DNA of 64,000 nucleotides from Ramlibacter tataouinensis. Lineage in GTDB: Bacteria; Pseudomonadota; Gammaproteobacteria; Burkholderiales; Burkholderiaceae_C. Shown one piece after another: positions 34,023 to 43,935 of this stretch (position 1 is the stretch's first letter; each line of letters starts with the position of its first letter). A program made the position numbers and the translations under genes. The notes beneath the pieces are model-generated. The model made no database searches. It saw only the letters and a program-made list of their open reading frames with translations, and was not told where the DNA came from. Location of the stretch: assembly GCF_001580455.1 (NCBI RefSeq), contig NZ_CP010951.1, forward strand, positions 1,860,001 through 1,924,000, read 5' to 3'.

Positions 34023-34976
34023 TCAGGACAGTCTCTTGACGCCGGGCAATTCGCAGGCGTAGATCGCGTTGCGCAGGGCGGCGATGGCCTCGTAGCGGGT
34101 GAAGCTGCGGCGCCAGGCCAGCACCACGCGCCGCGAGGGCGGGTCGCCGTCGAAGGGAATGTAGTGCACGTAGGCCTGGTCGTCCTTGCGCCGCTTGGGC
34201 TTGGCCTCCATGGCCTCCTTGGGCACCGACAGGCGCGGCACCAGGGTCACGCCCATGCCGGCCGCGACCATGTGCTTGATCGTCTCCAGCGAGGAGCCCT
34301 CGAAGCTCTTGCGGATGCCTTCGGCATCGCTGGAAAAGCGCGCGAACTCCGGACAGACCTCCAGCACGTGGTCGCGAAAGCAGTGGCCGGTACCCAGCAG
34401 CAGCATGGTCTCGCTCTTGAGCTCCTGCGCGGTGACCGTCTCGCGCGAGGCCAGCGGATGGTTGCTCGGCACCGCGGCCAGGAAGGGCTCGTCGTAGAGC
34501 TGGGCGATCGCCAGCCCGGTGTCGGGAAAGGGCTCGGCCATGATGGCGCAGTCGATCTCGCCGGTGCGCAGCATCTCCAGCAGCTTGACGGTGAAGTTCT
34601 CCTGCAGCATCAGCGGCATCTGCGGGGTGCGGGCGATCGCCTGGCGCACCAGGTCCGGCAGCAGGTAAGGCCCGATGGTGTAGATCACACCCAGGCGCAG
34701 CGGGCCGGCCAGCGGGTCCTTGCCGCGCTTGGCGATCTCCTTGATGTTGGCGGCCTGCTCGAGCACGCTTTGCGCCTGCCGCACGATCTCCTCGCCGAGC
34801 GGCGTGACCGTGACTTCGTTGGCGCTGCGCTCGAACAACTTGACCTCGAGCTCATCCTCCAGCTTCTTGATCGCCACCGACAGGGTCGGCTGCGACACGA
34901 AACAGGCTTCGGCCGCCTTGCCGAAATGCTTTTCCCTGGCAACGGCGACGATGTACTTGAGTTCGGTCAGGGTCAT
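34023..34976 (-). CDS. oxyR: Hydrogen-peroxide-sensing LysR-type regulator OxyR
   Basis: A 317-residue LysR regulator. The winged helix-turn-helix lies at about 1-60 (HFGKAAEACFVSQPTLSVAIKKLE). The peroxide-sensing cysteines fall at C199 and C208 in GTGHCFRDHVLEVCPEF, the exact spacing and numbering of E. coli OxyR. It should activate antioxidant genes when oxidised. It is followed by a DyP peroxidase and preceded by recG. Its first 12 codons are duplicated 137 bp upstream, and the ORF starting there ends at a TGA overlapping this ATG, so translation may be coupled to that upstream ORF. Confidence 0.97.
   Translation of the reverse strand: MTLTELKYIVAVAREKHFGKAAEACFVSQPTLSVAIKKLEDELEVKLFERSANEVTVTPLGEEIVRQAQSVLEQAANIKEIAKRGKDPLAGPLRLGVIYTIGPYLLPDLVRQAIARTPQMPLMLQENFTVKLLEMLRTGEIDCAIMAEPFPDTGLAIAQLYDEPFLAAVPSNHPLASRETVTAQELKSETMLLLGTGHCFRDHVLEVCPEFARFSSDAEGIRKSFEGSSLETIKHMVAAGMGVTLVPRLSVPKEAMEAKPKRRKDDQAYVHYIPFDGDPPSRRVVLAWRRSFTRYEAIAALRNAIYACELPGVKRLS
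34941..34976 (-). repeat. Direct repeat, oxyR start copy A
   Basis: 36 bp at the oxyR start codon, matching 35078-35113 at 33 of 36 positions. Two of the three mismatches are synonymous third positions (AAG/AAA, GTC/GTT). Confidence 0.9.
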
Positions 34977-35113
34977 GCTTGGCCCCCAGCCCTTCGCGAC
35001 TCGCCGGCGCCGTTGCGCCGATCCCGTCCGGGGGTCGATCCCCGCAAGCGGGGCCCCTCTCCCTTCCCTCCCGGGATCACGGCAACGATGTATTTGAGTT
35101 CGGTCAGGGTCAT
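34973..35113 (-). CDS. 46-codon upstream ORF derived from the oxyR start
   Basis: It starts at an ATG 25 nt after the recG stop and encodes MTLTELKYIVAV, identical to the OxyR N terminus, then a Gly/Arg-rich unrelated tail. Its TGA overlaps the oxyR ATG as ATGA. No strong ribosome site precedes either start. It may be a translated leader peptide that couples oxyR translation, or only the remnant of a duplication. Nothing is known of such a product. Confidence 0.45.
   Translation of the reverse strand: MTLTELKYIVAVIPGGKGEGPRLRGSTPGRDRRNGAGESRRAGGQA
35078..35113 (-). repeat. Direct repeat, oxyR start copy B
   Basis: The upstream copy of the 36-bp oxyR start. The 101 bp between the copies contain a GC-rich hairpin (CCCCGC/GCGGGG, near 35040-35053) and look like an inserted intergenic repeat. 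Copy B sits where oxyR would be expected to start relative to recG. Confidence 0.85.
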
Positions 35114-35137
35114 ACCGGGCTTTGACGCGGGGAGAGC

Positions 35138-37243
35138 TCAGGCTTTGAGGTACTCGGATTTTCCACCCAACCAGCGCGCCAGGTGACGCTCGGCCAGTTG
35201 CGGATGGCGGTCCAGCATCAGCGGCGCCAGCTGGCGCGCCCAGTCCAGCAGCTGCACGTCGAGCGCCAGGTCGGCGAAGCGCAACAGGGGCGCGCCGGAC
35301 TGGCGCGCGCCCAGGAACTCGCCGGGCCCGCGGATCTCCAGGTCGCGCCGGGCGATCTCGAAGCCGTCGGCGGTCTCCGCCATGGCCTTCAGGCGCGCGC
35401 GCGCCGTTTCGCCGAGCTTGCCGGAGTCGCCGCGGGCATAGAGCAGCACGCAGGCCGAGGCCGCTGCGCCGCGGCCGACGCGCCCGCGCAGCTGGTGCAG
35501 CTGCGACAGGCCGAAGCGCTCCGCGTGTTCGATCACCATCAGCGAGGCGTTGGGCACGTCCACCCCGACCTCGATCACCGTGGTCGAGACCAGCACCCCC
35601 ATGTGCCCGCCGGTGAACAGCTGCATCACGGCCTTCTTCTCCGGCACCGGCATGCGCGAGTGCAGCAGGCCGACCACCACGCCAGGCAGGGCGGCGCTCA
35701 GGGCCTCGTGCGTGGCGGTGGCGTTGGTGAGGTCCAGCGCCTCGCTCTCCTCGATCAGCGGGCAGACCCAGTACACCTGCCGCCCCAGTGCCACCTGGGC
35801 GCGGATGCGTTCGATCACTTCGTCGCGCCGGTCGTCGGCGATCAGCTTGGTGACCACCGGCGTGCGCCCGGGCGGCAGTTCGTCGATGATGGAGACATCG
35901 AGGTCCGCGTAGTAGCTCATCGCCAGCGTGCGGGGGATCGGCGTGGCCGACATCATCAACAGGTGAGGTTCGCGCTGCGCGCAAACCTCACTTTGTGAGC
36001 CAATGGCGGGAGTCTGCCCTTCCTCGTTCATCTTGGCGCGCAGCGCCAGCCGCTGCGCCACGCCGAAGCGGTGCTGCTCGTCGATGATGGCCAGCGCCAG
36101 GCGCTTGAAGCGCACCTGCTCCTGGATCACCGCGTGGGTGCCCACCACCAGCGCGGCCTCGCCGCTCTCGATCAGCGCCAGCATCTCGCCGCGCTCCTTC
36201 TTACGCTGGCTGCCCGTGAGCCACGCCACGCGCAGGCCGCGCGGCGCCAGCAGCGGTTCCAGCCATCCGATCAGCTTGCGGAAATGCTGTTCGGCCAGGA
36301 TCTCGGTGGGCGCCATCAGCGCGCATTGCCAGCCGGCGTCGATGGCGATCGCCGCGGCCAGCGCGGCGACGATGGTCTTGCCCGAGCCGACGTCACCCTG
36401 CAGCAGGCGGTGCATGGGCACGGCCCGCGCCAGGTCGCGCGCGATCTCCTCGCCCACCCGCCGCTGCGCCGCGGTGAGCGAAAACGGCAGCGCCGCCAGC
36501 AACTGCTCGTGCAGCCCGCCGGCGCGCGCGGCCAGCTGCGGCGCGCGCAGCACATCGTGCTCACGCTTGCTTTGCAGCTGCGACAGCTGCTGCGCGAGCA
36601 GCTCTTCGGCCTTGAGGCGCTGCCAGGCCGGATGGCTGTGGTCCTCCAGCGTGGCCAGCGACACGGCGGGCGTGGGGTGGTGCAGGAAGGTCAGGGCCTC
36701 GCGCAGCGCCCACACCAGCGGCTGCAGCGTGTCGGTCACGCCGGGCGGAAAGGTGTCCGAGACGTCGGCCCGCGCCAGCCCGCCCAGCACCGCCTTGCGC
36801 AGGTAGGCCTGCGGCAGCCCGGCCACCGTGGGGTAGACCGGCGTCAGCGCCGTGGGCAGCTCGCCGCCCGCCGGCTTGTACGTGGGATGCACCATCTGCC
36901 AGCCGAGGAAGCCGCCCTTGAGGTCGCCGCGGATGCGCAGCCGCTGGCCGACCGCCAGCGCCTTCTGCTGCGAGGGGTAGAAGCTGAAAAAGCGCAGCAC
37001 GCAGGTGTCGCTGCCGTCGTCCACCGTCACCATCAGCTGGCGCCGCGGCCGGTACACGACCTCGCAGGCGGTGACCACGGCCTCGATCTGCGCCGGCTCG
37101 CCTTCGCGCGCGTCGCACAGCTTCACGAGCCGCGTCTCGTCCTCGTAGCGAAGCGGCAGGTGCAGCGCCAGGTCGATGTCGCGTGTGAGGCCCAGTTTCT
37201 CGAGGGCTTTCTGTGGCGCGGAACTGGCCTGGGCGACGGGCAT
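35138..37243 (-). CDS. recG: ATP-dependent DNA helicase RecG
   Basis: A 701-residue branch-migration helicase that processes stalled forks and Holliday junctions. The wedge OB-fold occupies the N-terminal third. The helicase motifs are Walker A LLQGDVGSGKTIVAA, motif II IIDEQHRFGV, motif III MMSATPIPRTLAM, and motif VI QLRGRVGRG. Between motif II and III there is an in-frame stretch of about 20 residues (NEEGQTPAIGSQSEVCAQR) encoded over a DNA palindrome. Its stop is 25 nt before the oxyR-like upstream ORF. Divergent from queA. Confidence 0.97.
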   Translation of the reverse strand: MPVAQASSAPQKALEKLGLTRDIDLALHLPLRYEDETRLVKLCDAREGEPAQIEAVVTACEVVYRPRRQLMVTVDDGSDTCVLRFFSFYPSQQKALAVGQRLRIRGDLKGGFLGWQMVHPTYKPAGGELPTALTPVYPTVAGLPQAYLRKAVLGGLARADVSDTFPPGVTDTLQPLVWALREALTFLHHPTPAVSLATLEDHSHPAWQRLKAEELLAQQLSQLQSKREHDVLRAPQLAARAGGLHEQLLAALPFSLTAAQRRVGEEIARDLARAVPMHRLLQGDVGSGKTIVAALAAAIAIDAGWQCALMAPTEILAEQHFRKLIGWLEPLLAPRGLRVAWLTGSQRKKERGEMLALIESGEAALVVGTHAVIQEQVRFKRLALAIIDEQHRFGVAQRLALRAKMNEEGQTPAIGSQSEVCAQREPHLLMMSATPIPRTLAMSYYADLDVSIIDELPPGRTPVVTKLIADDRRDEVIERIRAQVALGRQVYWVCPLIEESEALDLTNATATHEALSAALPGVVVGLLHSRMPVPEKKAVMQLFTGGHMGVLVSTTVIEVGVDVPNASLMVIEHAERFGLSQLHQLRGRVGRGAAASACVLLYARGDSGKLGETARARLKAMAETADGFEIARRDLEIRGPGEFLGARQSGAPLLRFADLALDVQLLDWARQLAPLMLDRHPQLAERHLARWLGGKSEYLKA
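35963..35991. repeat. Palindrome inside recG
   Basis: The arms GTGAGGTTCGCG and CGCG-CA-AACCTCAC with a 3-nt CTG centre: a 12-bp inverted repeat with a 2-nt bulge. It falls in the variable loop between helicase motifs II and III and keeps the reading frame. It looks like a short mobile palindromic repeat tolerated in a surface loop. Confidence 0.75.
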
Positions 37244-37294
37244 GGGACAATTCTGCCTTCACCAACTTGGAACGGGTCCGTCCGGCCCTCAAGC

Positions 37295-38320
37295 ATGCGC
37301 ACTTTCTCCGTGGGCGATTTCGACTTCGCCCTGCCCCCCGAACTGATCGCCCAGCACCCGGCCGCGGAGCGCAGCGCCTCGCGCCTGCTCGATGGCCTCG
37401 GCGCCACGCCCATGGACCGGGTGTTCCGCGAGCTGCCCGCGCAGCTGCGCGAAGGCGACCTGCTGGTCTTCAACGACACCCGCGTGGTCAAGGCGCGCCT
37501 GTTCGGCGAAAAGCCGACCGGCGGCCGGCTCGAGCTGCTGATCGAACGCGTCACCGGCGCGCGCGAAGTGGTCGCCCACATGAAGGTAAGCAAGAAGCCG
37601 CAGCCCGGCACCGTGCTGCGCATGGACGGCGGCTTCACCGCCACTCTGCTGGGACGCTGGCCGGACGAGGACGGCGCGCTGTTCCGCTTCGCGCTGGACG
37701 ACGATCCCTACGCGCTGATGGAGCGCCACGGCCATGTGCCGCTGCCGCCCTACATCGAGCACGCGGACACGGCCGACGACGAACGGCGCTACCAGACCGT
37801 GTTCGCCAAGCGCCCGGGCGCGGTGGCGGCCCCGACCGCGGCGCTGCACTTCGACGAACCCCTGCTGGGCGAACTGGCCCAGCGCGGCATCGCGTGCGCC
37901 AGCGTCACCCTGCACGTGGGCGCCGGCACCTTCCAGCCGGTCAAGGCCGAGAACCTGGCCGAGCACCGCATGCACAGCGAGTGGTACGAGGTGCCGCAGG
38001 CCACCCAGGACGCCATCGCGCGCCTGCGCCACCGCGGCGGCCGGCTGGTCGCCGTGGGCACCACCACCGTGCGCACGCTCGAGTCCTGGTCCCGCACGGG
38101 GCAGGCCAGCGGCGACACCAGCATCTTCATCACGCCGGGCTTCGCGTTCCGCGAGGTCGACCTGCTGGTCACCAATTTCCACCTGCCCCGCTCGACGCTG
38201 ATGATGCTGGTGAGCGCCTTTGCCGGTTATGAGCACGTGATGGCGCTGTACCGCCACGCGATCGCCCAGCGCTACCGCTTTTTCAGCTACGGCGACGCGA
38301 TGCTGCTGGCGCGAACCTAG
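37295..38320 (+). CDS. queA: tRNA preQ1(34) S-adenosylmethionine ribosyltransferase-isomerase
   Basis: A 341-residue enzyme that adds the ribosyl part of SAM to preQ1 in tRNA, forming epoxyqueuosine. The family blocks FDFALPPELIAQHPA, LVFNDTRVVKARLFG, PLPPYI, the GAVAAPTAALHFD segment and the end region NFHLPRSTLMMLVSAFAG are all present. Start 37295 gives the family N terminus (MRTFSVGDFDF). It is followed 10 nt later by a hisC-like gene and then tgt, which acts before QueA in the queuosine pathway. Confidence 0.97.
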   Translation: MRTFSVGDFDFALPPELIAQHPAAERSASRLLDGLGATPMDRVFRELPAQLREGDLLVFNDTRVVKARLFGEKPTGGRLELLIERVTGAREVVAHMKVSKKPQPGTVLRMDGGFTATLLGRWPDEDGALFRFALDDDPYALMERHGHVPLPPYIEHADTADDERRYQTVFAKRPGAVAAPTAALHFDEPLLGELAQRGIACASVTLHVGAGTFQPVKAENLAEHRMHSEWYEVPQATQDAIARLRHRGGRLVAVGTTTVRTLESWSRTGQASGDTSIFITPGFAFREVDLLVTNFHLPRSTLMMLVSAFAGYEHVMALYRHAIAQRYRFFSYGDAMLLART

Positions 38321-38330
38321 GAGGAGAAGC

Positions 38331-39406
38331 ATGGAAAACCGCTACTGGAGCGAGGCCCTGCGCGGCATCCAGCCCTATGTGCCTGGCGAGCAGCCCGCCA
38401 CCCCGGGGCTGGTCAAGCTCAACACCAACGAGAACCCGTTCCCGCCCTCGCCGGCCGCGCTGGAGGCGATCCGGCAGGCCGCCAACGCCGACCTGCGGCT
38501 CTATCCCGATCCGGACAGCCGGCGGCTGAAGGACGCCTTTGCCCGCATCAACGGCATTGCGCCGGAATGCGTGTTCGCCGGCAACAGCTCGGACGAGGTG
38601 CTGGCGCATGCCTTCCTCGGCTTGCTCCGGCATGCCAGGCCCATCCTGTTTCCCGACATCTCCTACAGTTTCTACCCGGTCTACTGCCGCCTGTACGGCA
38701 TCGCCTGCGAGACGGTGCCGCTGGACGGCGATTTCCGCATCCGGGTGAGCGACTATGCGCGCCCGAACGGCGGCGTGGTGCTGGCCAACCCGAACGCGCC
38801 CACCGGCCGGGCCCTGGGCCTGGACGACGTGCGGGCGCTGCTGCAGGCCAACCGCGACTCGGTGGTGCTGATCGACGAGGCCTATGTCGATTTCGGCGCG
38901 CAATCGGCGATCGCGCTGATCGGCGAATTCCCCAACCTGCTGGTGACCCAGACGCTGTCGAAGTCGCGCAGCCTGGCCGGCTTGCGCGTGGGCTTCGCAG
39001 CCGGGCAGCCTGGCCTCGTGCAGGCGCTCGAAGCGGTCAAGGGCAGCTTCAACTCCTACCCGCTGGACCGCCTGGCGATCGCCGGCGGCACGGCTGCCCT
39101 GCTGGACCAGGAGCACTTCGAGCGCACCCGCCGGCAGGTGATGGACAACCGCGAATGGCTGGCCGCCGAGCTGGCCCGCCTGGGCTTCGCGGTGCTGCCC
39201 TCGCTGGCCAACTTCCTGTTCGTGCGGCACCCGGCGCATGGCGGCGGCGCGCTGCTGCGTGCGCTGCGCGAGCGCAAGATCCTGGTGCGGCATTTCAACG
39301 CCCCGCGCATCGAGCAGTACCTGCGCATCACCGTGGGCACCCGCGAGCAGTGCGTCCAGCTCGTCGACGCGCTGCGCGATCTGCTTGCCATCGAACAACA
39401 ACCATC

Positions 39407-39413
<7 letters not shown>
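38331..39413 (+). CDS. hisC: Histidinol-phosphate aminotransferase-like PLP enzyme
   Basis: A 360-residue class I/II aminotransferase. Motifs: VKLNTNENPFPPSP at the N terminus, the PNAPTGRALGLDDV cofactor loop, IDEAYVDFG, the PLP-lysine segment TLSKSRSLAGLRVGFA, and the C-terminal YLRITVGTREQ Arg site. Typical of HisC, step seven of histidine synthesis, or a paralogue acting on another amino acid. AGGAGGAGA precedes the ATG. No other histidine gene is nearby, and it overlaps tgt by 7 nt, so a role outside histidine synthesis cannot be excluded. Confidence 0.9.
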
Positions 39414-40567
<1,154 letters not shown>

Positions 40568-40607
40568 CCTTCGGCGCCACGCGGCCGGCGGCTACCATCG
40601 CCACACC

Positions 40608-41120
40608 ATGCGCCACCGGATCGAGCGAACCTTGCTGCAGGCCCTGGGCCGCCTGCTGGCCTGGCCGCTGGCACTGCTGATCCTGTTCGAGGAATGGGGC
40701 TGGGAGCCGCTGCAGCGCGCCCTGCTGCGGCTGGCGCAGGCGCTCCGGCTCGAATGGATCGAGCCGCGCATCCGCGCGCTGCCGCCCTATGCGGCGCTGG
40801 CGCTGTTCCTGCTGCCCACGCTGCTGCTGCTGCCGGTCAAGCTGCTGGCCCTGTGGCTGATCGGCCATCAGCACGCGCTGCTCGGCGGCGCGGTCATCGT
40901 CACGGCCAAGGTCGCCGGCACGGCGGTCGTGGCTCGCCTGTTCAGCCTCACGCAGCCGGCCTTGCTGCGGCTGGACTGGTTCGCCTCGCTCTACCTGCGC
41001 TGGACCGCCTGGAAGAACGCCCTGCTGGCGCATGTCCGCGCCTCCTGGCCGTGGCGCTGGGGCCGCGCCATGAAGCGCCAGTGGCAGCGGCGCTGGCGCC
41101 TGTTCTGGCGCCAAGGCTGA
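40608..41120 (+). CDS. Membrane protein of unknown function
   Basis: A 170-residue basic protein. An N-terminal hydrophobic stretch (LLAWPLALLILFEEWGW, about 16-32) is followed by a strong membrane segment around 60-83 (ALALFLLPTLLLLPVKLLALW) and a re-entrant Gly/Ala stretch (GGAVIVTAKVAGTAVVARLF). The C-terminal 50 residues are rich in Arg and Trp. Conserved-looking in this lineage but unnamed to me. It is downstream of tgt by 40 bp and convergent with the LplT-type gene. Confidence 0.72.
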   Translation: MRHRIERTLLQALGRLLAWPLALLILFEEWGWEPLQRALLRLAQALRLEWIEPRIRALPPYAALALFLLPTLLLLPVKLLALWLIGHQHALLGGAVIVTAKVAGTAVVARLFSLTQPALLRLDWFASLYLRWTAWKNALLAHVRASWPWRWGRAMKRQWQRRWRLFWRQG

Positions 41121-41133
41121 AGCCTGAAGCCGC

Positions 41134-43059
41134 TCAGGCCGCCAACAGCTGCGCCACGCGCGCCTGCAAGGCCGCCGGTTCGACCTGGGGCGCGGGCACC
41201 GGTTCGCCGACGTTGAGCCCCACGCGGTTGAACAGGCCGCGGCGGAAGGGCCGCACCATGGCGCCGCCCTCTTCGATGCGGCTGAAGAACGAGCCCCACA
41301 GGTTGGTCAGCGCCATCGGGACCACCGGCGCCGGCTGCAGCGCCAGGATCTTCATGATCCCGCCCTTGAACTCCTGCAACTGGCCGTCGCGCGTGATCGA
41401 GCCTTCGGGAAAGATGGCCAGCAGGTCGCCCTCGCGCAACACCTGGGCCGCCGCCTCGAAGGCGGCCTCGTAGGCGGCGGGATCCTCGCTGCGCGGCGCG
41501 ATCGGGATGGCCTTGGCCAGGCGGAACAGCCAGCCCAGCACCGGCACCTTGAATATCTGGTGGTCCATGACGAAGCGGATCGGCCGCGGGCTGGCCCCCA
41601 TCAGCAGCACCGCGTCGACGAAGCTCACGTGGTTGCACACCAGCACGGCCGCGCCCGCGACCGGGATGTGGTCGTCGCCGCGCAGCCTGAAGCGGTACAT
41701 GAGGTGCGACATCACCCAGGCGACGAAGCGCAGGAAGTACTCGGGCACCAGCATGAAGATGTAGCCGGCGACCAGCGCGTTGGCGATGCCCACCAGCAGG
41801 AAGATCTGCGGGATCGAAAAACCGGCGGCCAGCAGCGCCCCGGCGATGAGCGAGCTGGCGATCATGAACAGCGCGTTCAGGATGTTGTTGGCGGCGATGA
41901 TGCGCGCGCGGTGCGTCGGCTGGCTGCGCAGCTGGATCAGCGCGTACATCGGCACGCTGCACAGCCCCGCGAACAGGCTGAGGAGCGCCAGGTCGGCCAT
42001 CGCGCGCCAGTGCGCCGGCGCCGCCAGGAACTGCGCCAGGGTGAGCTCGACGGATGGCGGCAGGCCGCGCGAGGCGAAGTACAGGTCGATCGCGAACACG
42101 CTCATGCCGATCGCCCCCAGCGGCACCAGGCCGATCTCCACGTGCCGGCGCGAGAGCATCTCGCACAGCAGCGAGCCGATGCCGATGCCGATGGAAAACA
42201 CCACCAGCAGCAGGGAAGCGACCTGCTCGCTGCCGTGCAGCACCTCCTTGGCGAAGCTGGGGAACTGCGACAGGAACACCGCGCCGAAGAACCACATCCA
42301 GCTGATGCCCAGCAGCGAGCGGAACACCACCGCGTTGCCGTGCGCGAGCTTGAGATTGCGCCAGGTCTCGCTGACCGGGTTCCAGTTGATCTTCAGGCCC
42401 GGGTCGGTCGCCGGGGCAGACGGGATGAATTGCGCCACGGCGCGGCCCGCCAGCGCCAGCAGCAGGCATGCCACCGCCACGTCGCGCCGGCCCGTCTCCG
42501 GGATGGCCACCAGCAGGCCGCCCGCCACGTTGCCCAGCAGGATCGCGACGAAGGTGCCCATCTCCACCATGCCGTTGCCGCCGGTGAGCTCGCGTTCATC
42601 GAGCACCTGCGGCAGCAAGGCGAATTTCACCGGCCCGAACAAGGTGGAGTGCACCCCCATGAGGAAGGTGCAGGCCAGCAGCACCGGCACGTTGGCGGCC
42701 CAGAAGCCGAACGCGGCCAGCGCCATGATCCCGATCTCCAGGTTCTTGACCAGCCGGATCATGACGGTCTTGTCGAACTTGTCGGTGAGCTGACCGCTGG
42801 TGGCCGAGAACAGCAGGAACGGCAGGATGAACAGCGCGCCGATCACCAGGCCGGCCATCGCCGGCGGCATCCAGCTGACCTGCAATTGGTAGGTCACCAT
42901 CACGGTGAAGGCGAACTTGAACAGGTTGTCGTTCGCGGCGCCGGAAAACTGGGTCCAGAAAAAAGGCCCGAAGCGGCGCTGGCGCAATAGCGCGAACTGG
43001 TTCGGGTGCCCGGACTGCGCCGCCACGGGGGCAGCGCCGGCAACTGCCGTCTCGCTCAT
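41134..43059 (-). CDS. Lysophospholipid transporter (LplT-type MFS) fused to acyltransferase
   Basis: A 641-residue fusion. Residues about 20-425 form a 12-helix MFS transporter like LplT (FFWTQFSGAANDNLFKFAFT, GVHSTLFGPVKFALLPQVL). Residues about 440-640 form a PlsC-type 1-acylglycerol-phosphate acyltransferase with NHVSFVDAVLL (HX4D catalytic box) and FPEGSITRDG. Together they would flip lysophospholipid inward and reacylate it. The AMP-ligase domain found in enteric Aas is absent. The start at 43059 gives a soluble N terminus before helix 1; the longer open frame is a shadow. Confidence 0.93.
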   Translation of the reverse strand: MSETAVAGAAPVAAQSGHPNQFALLRQRRFGPFFWTQFSGAANDNLFKFAFTVMVTYQLQVSWMPPAMAGLVIGALFILPFLLFSATSGQLTDKFDKTVMIRLVKNLEIGIMALAAFGFWAANVPVLLACTFLMGVHSTLFGPVKFALLPQVLDERELTGGNGMVEMGTFVAILLGNVAGGLLVAIPETGRRDVAVACLLLALAGRAVAQFIPSAPATDPGLKINWNPVSETWRNLKLAHGNAVVFRSLLGISWMWFFGAVFLSQFPSFAKEVLHGSEQVASLLLVVFSIGIGIGSLLCEMLSRRHVEIGLVPLGAIGMSVFAIDLYFASRGLPPSVELTLAQFLAAPAHWRAMADLALLSLFAGLCSVPMYALIQLRSQPTHRARIIAANNILNALFMIASSLIAGALLAAGFSIPQIFLLVGIANALVAGYIFMLVPEYFLRFVAWVMSHLMYRFRLRGDDHIPVAGAAVLVCNHVSFVDAVLLMGASPRPIRFVMDHQIFKVPVLGWLFRLAKAIPIAPRSEDPAAYEAAFEAAAQVLREGDLLAIFPEGSITRDGQLQEFKGGIMKILALQPAPVVPMALTNLWGSFFSRIEEGGAMVRPFRRGLFNRVGLNVGEPVPAPQVEPAALQARVAQLLAA

Positions 43060-43073
43060 TGTCTTGCACTCCT

Positions 43074-43856
43074 TCAGGCGGTCAGCGCCGCCGTGTCCCG
43101 CGCATTCTGCCGCTGCCGCAAGGATGCCAGCGCGGCGATCACCGGCCAAGCGGCGCAGGACGCAGCCAGGTGCTTGAGCGTGTGGCCGGACAGCAGCTGG
43201 CCGGTCACCTCGAGCACCGCATGGTCGTTCGCCTCCAGCAGTTTCGCCACCGCATATGCGAGCAGCACCAGGCTCCAGCGCACGGGCAGCGACCCGCTGC
43301 GTCCGGGGCCGAGGGCCAGCATCAGCAGCAGCAAGGCGATGCCGCCGAACTGGACCACCGCCCACGGCAGCACGTTGCCGCTGGCCAGCCACACGGCCAC
43401 GCTGGCCGGCGCCAGCGCCAGCAGGGCCGCGGCCAGGCAGGCGCCGGCACGCTCGCTCACGCGGGCGGCCGCCAGCATGCCCAGCAGGCCGGCGAAGGCC
43501 ACGCCCATGGCGCCGCGGTCGAAGGCCAGCCCGAGATCGTTCGGCGCGAGGTGGTACAGGCTGGAGCCGACGGCGGTGAGCAGCAGGCCGATGAAGAACA
43601 GCTGCACGCAGGCTCGCTGCCAACGCAATCCCGGCGTGCCCGGTGCCCGCTGCAAGGCCGCCAGCCCCCAGCCACCGGCGAGGGCGAAGGGCAGGTTCGA
43701 CAGCACATCCAGCGCATGCGGGATGCCCCACAGCAGGCGCTGGTCGGCAAAGGCATGCGCCTGCGGCGCCTGGGCGATTGCCGGGCCGAACACGGCGAGC
43801 GCGCCCAGCGCGCCGCCGGCCGCCAGCAGGATGGCTTCGTTGCGGGTGAGGTCCAT
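43074..43856 (-). CDS. Ceramidase-like (CREST superfamily) membrane hydrolase
   Basis: A 260-residue, seven-helix protein with the CREST metal-site pattern: SSLYHLAPND (Ser and His in helix 2-3), FDRGAMGVAF (Asp), and SGHTLKHLAAS (HxxxH in the last helix). In this superfamily (alkaline ceramidases, PAQR-like) these residues bind zinc. The substrate here is unknown, and bacterial ceramide is rare, so a lipid-amide hydrolase is only inferred. An AGGAGA ribosome site favours the ATG at 43856 or a TTG at 43862. It is 14 bp upstream of the LplT-type gene on the same strand and divergent from an XRE regulator. Confidence 0.78.
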   Translation of the reverse strand: MDLTRNEAILLAAGGALGALAVFGPAIAQAPQAHAFADQRLLWGIPHALDVLSNLPFALAGGWGLAALQRAPGTPGLRWQRACVQLFFIGLLLTAVGSSLYHLAPNDLGLAFDRGAMGVAFAGLLGMLAAARVSERAGACLAAALLALAPASVAVWLASGNVLPWAVVQFGGIALLLLMLALGPGRSGSLPVRWSLVLLAYAVAKLLEANDHAVLEVTGQLLSGHTLKHLAASCAAWPVIAALASLRQRQNARDTAALTA

Positions 43857-43917
43857 TCGCAAGGGCTTCTCCTGAAAGGGATGAGGCTTGCAGTCTCGGC
43901 TGGGCTTTCGGAAAAAA

Positions 43918-43935
43918 GTAGCCGAATTCGGCTAC
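43918..43935. promoter_or_regulatory. 18-bp perfect palindrome, candidate operator
   Basis: GTAGCCGAATTCGGCTAC lies in the 127-bp gap between the divergent membrane-hydrolase and XRE-regulator genes. A TTGCCA -35-like element for the regulator gene starts 2 bp after it. A natural binding site for the dimeric XRE protein, suggesting autoregulation and control of both genes. Confidence 0.6.

Noticed and set aside
34023..35984. Extended OxyR of 653 residues reaching into recG
   Set aside because: OxyR homology begins exactly at 34976; the remainder is recG in another frame.
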